Shown: positions 4,762 to 5,908 of the stretch, piece after piece
Layout of the letters: every line of letters begins with the position of its first letter
How positions within the stretch are numbered: the first letter of the stretch is position 1
Assembly: GCA_021808875.1 (NCBI GenBank)
Contig: JAKBAU010000226.1
Span: 1 to 5,908 of the forward strand
Length of the DNA: 5,908 nt
Direction: 5' to 3'
From: Pseudomonadota bacterium
GTDB taxonomy: Bacteria; Pseudomonadota; Alphaproteobacteria; Micropepsales; Micropepsaceae
Notes under the pieces: model-generated
What the model saw: the letters and a program-made list of their open reading frames with translations, nothing else
What the model was told of the DNA's origin: nothing
The model's database searches: none
Program-made: the position numbers and the translations under genes

Positions 4762-5908
4762 TCACATGCCCAGATCGTCGCTGCGATCGAGCGGTGCCAG
4801 CCGGGCGGCGCCCTGCATGAGGTCGTTCCTCCGTCGGACGCGCGGCGTGTTCTCCTCCAGCTCGTCGGCGGTATCCGGCAAGAACTCGTTGTCGAGTGGC
4901 TCCTTCTTCTCGACGGATTTCGTCGGGTCCAGCTCGGGCTGCCGCCGGCGATCCGCCGTCGTCGGATCGTAATCCTCCGCCTGTTCGCCCTGGGGTGGCT
5001 CTGCGATTTGCGGGCGCGGCGGCAACGGCCGCGAACTCCAATCGTCGGGCCGCGCCTCCTTCGGCCTAGCGAGCGGAGGCGGCAGCAAGACGCGTTCCTG
5101 GAAGCGCCCATCCTCGTAGTAGCGCGCCTTCTTCGCCCGGATCGGATGCAGGCCGGAGACCATGACGATCTCGTCGGAGGGCGGAAACTGCATGATCTCC
5201 CCCGGCGTCAGCAGCGGGCGGGCGGTCTCGGAACGCGAGACCATCAGATGACCGAGCCAGGGCGAGAGCCGGTGGCCGGCGTAGTTCTTCATCGCCTTCA
5301 TCTCGGTCGCCATGCCGAGCGCATCGCTCACCCGCTTCGCGGTACGCTCGTCATTGGTCGCGAACGACACGCGCACATGGCAGTTGTCGAGGATGGCGTT
5401 GTTGGCGCCATAAGCCTTCTCGATCTGGTTCAGCGACTGGGCGATCAGGAAGCTCTTGAGCCCATAGCCCGCCATGAAGGCGAGCGCGCTCTCGAAGAAA
5501 TCGAGCCGGCCGAGCGCCGGGAACTCGTCGAGCATCAGGAGCATGCGTTGCCGCCGGGTCTTCTGATGAAGTTCCTCGGTGAGCCGCCGGCCGATCTGGT
5601 TGAGCACCAGTCGGATGAGCGGTTTGGTGCGGCTGATGTCCGACGGCGGCACCACGAGATAGAGCGTGGCGGGCCGCGTGTCCGAGACGAGGTCGGCGAT
5701 CCGCCAGTCGCACTGGCGCGTGACGTGGGCGACGACCGGATCGCGGTAGAGGCCGAGGAACGACATGGCGGTCGACAGCACGCCGGAGCGCTCATTTTCT
5801 GATTTGTTGAGCAGTTCGCGCGCGGCCGAGGCGACGACCGGATGCGGCCCGGCTTCGCCCAGATGGGGGGTCGTCATCATCACCCGCAGGGTCGCTTCGA
5901 TCGGGCGC
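4762..5908 (-). CDS. traG: TraG/VirD4 type IV coupling protein, C-terminal part
   Basis: Coupling protein ATPase of the inner membrane that brings the relaxase-DNA complex to the mating channel. The frame is open to the right edge (RPIEATLR precedes the first in-window GTG/ATG codons at 5883), so only about 382 C-terminal residues are seen; full TraG is about 640-660. The Walker A motif and the N-terminal membrane helices lie outside. Numbered from 5883: Walker B at 114-121 (MLLMLDEF, Asp119), followed by FPALGRL, then FLIAQSLNQIEKAYG (145-159) and SFATNDERTAKRVSDALG (173-190), all typical of the VirD4/TraG RecA-like core. Residues ~268-373 form a Pro-rich, charged, probably disordered tail. 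The stop TGA at 4764-4762 is 7 nt before the copG start. The visible part is intact with no frameshift. Confidence 0.93.
   Translation of the reverse strand, partial: RPIEATLRVMMTTPHLGEAGPHPVVASAARELLNKSENERSGVLSTAMSFLGLYRDPVVAHVTRQCDWRIADLVSDTRPATLYLVVPPSDISRTKPLIRLVLNQIGRRLTEELHQKTRRQRMLLMLDEFPALGRLDFFESALAFMAGYGLKSFLIAQSLNQIEKAYGANNAILDNCHVRVSFATNDERTAKRVSDALGMATEMKAMKNYAGHRLSPWLGHLMVSRSETARPLLTPGEIMQFPPSDEIVMVSGLHPIRAKKARYYEDGRFQERVLLPPPLARPKEARPDDWSSRPLPPRPQIAEPPQGEQAEDYDPTTADRRRQPELDPTKSVEKKEPLDNEFLPDTADELEENTPRVRRRNDLMQGAARLAPLDRSDDLGM

Noticed and set aside
4755..5111. Longer upstream extension of the CopG frame (263 residues in total)
   Set aside because: It overlaps the traG 3' end on the same strand, is Arg/Ser-rich as expected for a shifted frame, and the CopG family start with a GAGG site lies at 4754.
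4753..5802. 349-codon plus-strand frame opposite traG
   Set aside because: It is antisense to TraG, which has clear VirD4 motifs; the translation shows no family features.
1..5908. Search for CRISPR repeats, retron or toxin-antitoxin pairs, or a new defence system
   Set aside because: No regularly spaced repeats, reverse transcriptase, nuclease or paired small toxin genes are visible; the CopG protein has a traG partner rather than a toxin gene beside it.

Overview
The window looks like a GC-rich alphaproteobacterial accessory region. The best support is a minus-strand traG, CopG-type regulator, trbB series, which is the usual gene order at the start of the mating-pair-formation operon of rhizobial and sphingomonad conjugative plasmids and integrative elements. 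No single genus can be named from the sequence, and the lineage call is an inference from remembered protein similarity.

Layout from left to right. At 1-878 (+) lies an HSL-type alpha/beta hydrolase, open to the left edge. At 1008-1187 (-) is the last ~60 codons of an epoxide hydrolase, including the catalytic-His segment, convergent with the hydrolase and cut at its upstream side by the right end of an IS3-family element. At 1188 to about 2000 (-) is the remaining IS3 piece: its right end and most of orfB, with a complete D,D(35)E triad but no orfA and no left end. At about 2002-2352 (-) the orfB reading frame continues without interruption into the N-terminal third of the conjugation ATPase TrbB, giving one chimeric 375-codon frame. 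At 2353-2753 is a non-coding or decayed stretch with nested palindromes at the trbB start and a strong twin operator next to the SDR gene. At 2754-4201 (+) is a compact two-gene operon, an SDR oxidoreductase and a TetR-family regulator, overlapping by ATGA. At 4320-4754 (-) is the CopG-type protein, and at 4762 to the right edge (-) is the C-terminal part of the coupling protein TraG/VirD4.

Interpretation. The traG-copG-trbB backbone has been interrupted twice. The SDR-tetR operon sits between copG and trbB on the opposite strand. A deletion or recombination then joined the inside of an IS3 transposase to the inside of trbB, apparently removing the rest of trbB and all later trb genes from this place. 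The conjugation module is therefore probably non-functional here unless another copy exists. The SDR-tetR pair looks intact and probably autoregulated through two 15-bp palindromes placed 20 bp centre to centre. I see no CRISPR array, rRNA or tRNA gene, and no convincing new defence or secretion system. The points most worth a second look are the trbB-transposase fusion, the twin operator, the nested palindromes over the trbB start codon, and the 23-bp hairpin at the transposase 3' end.
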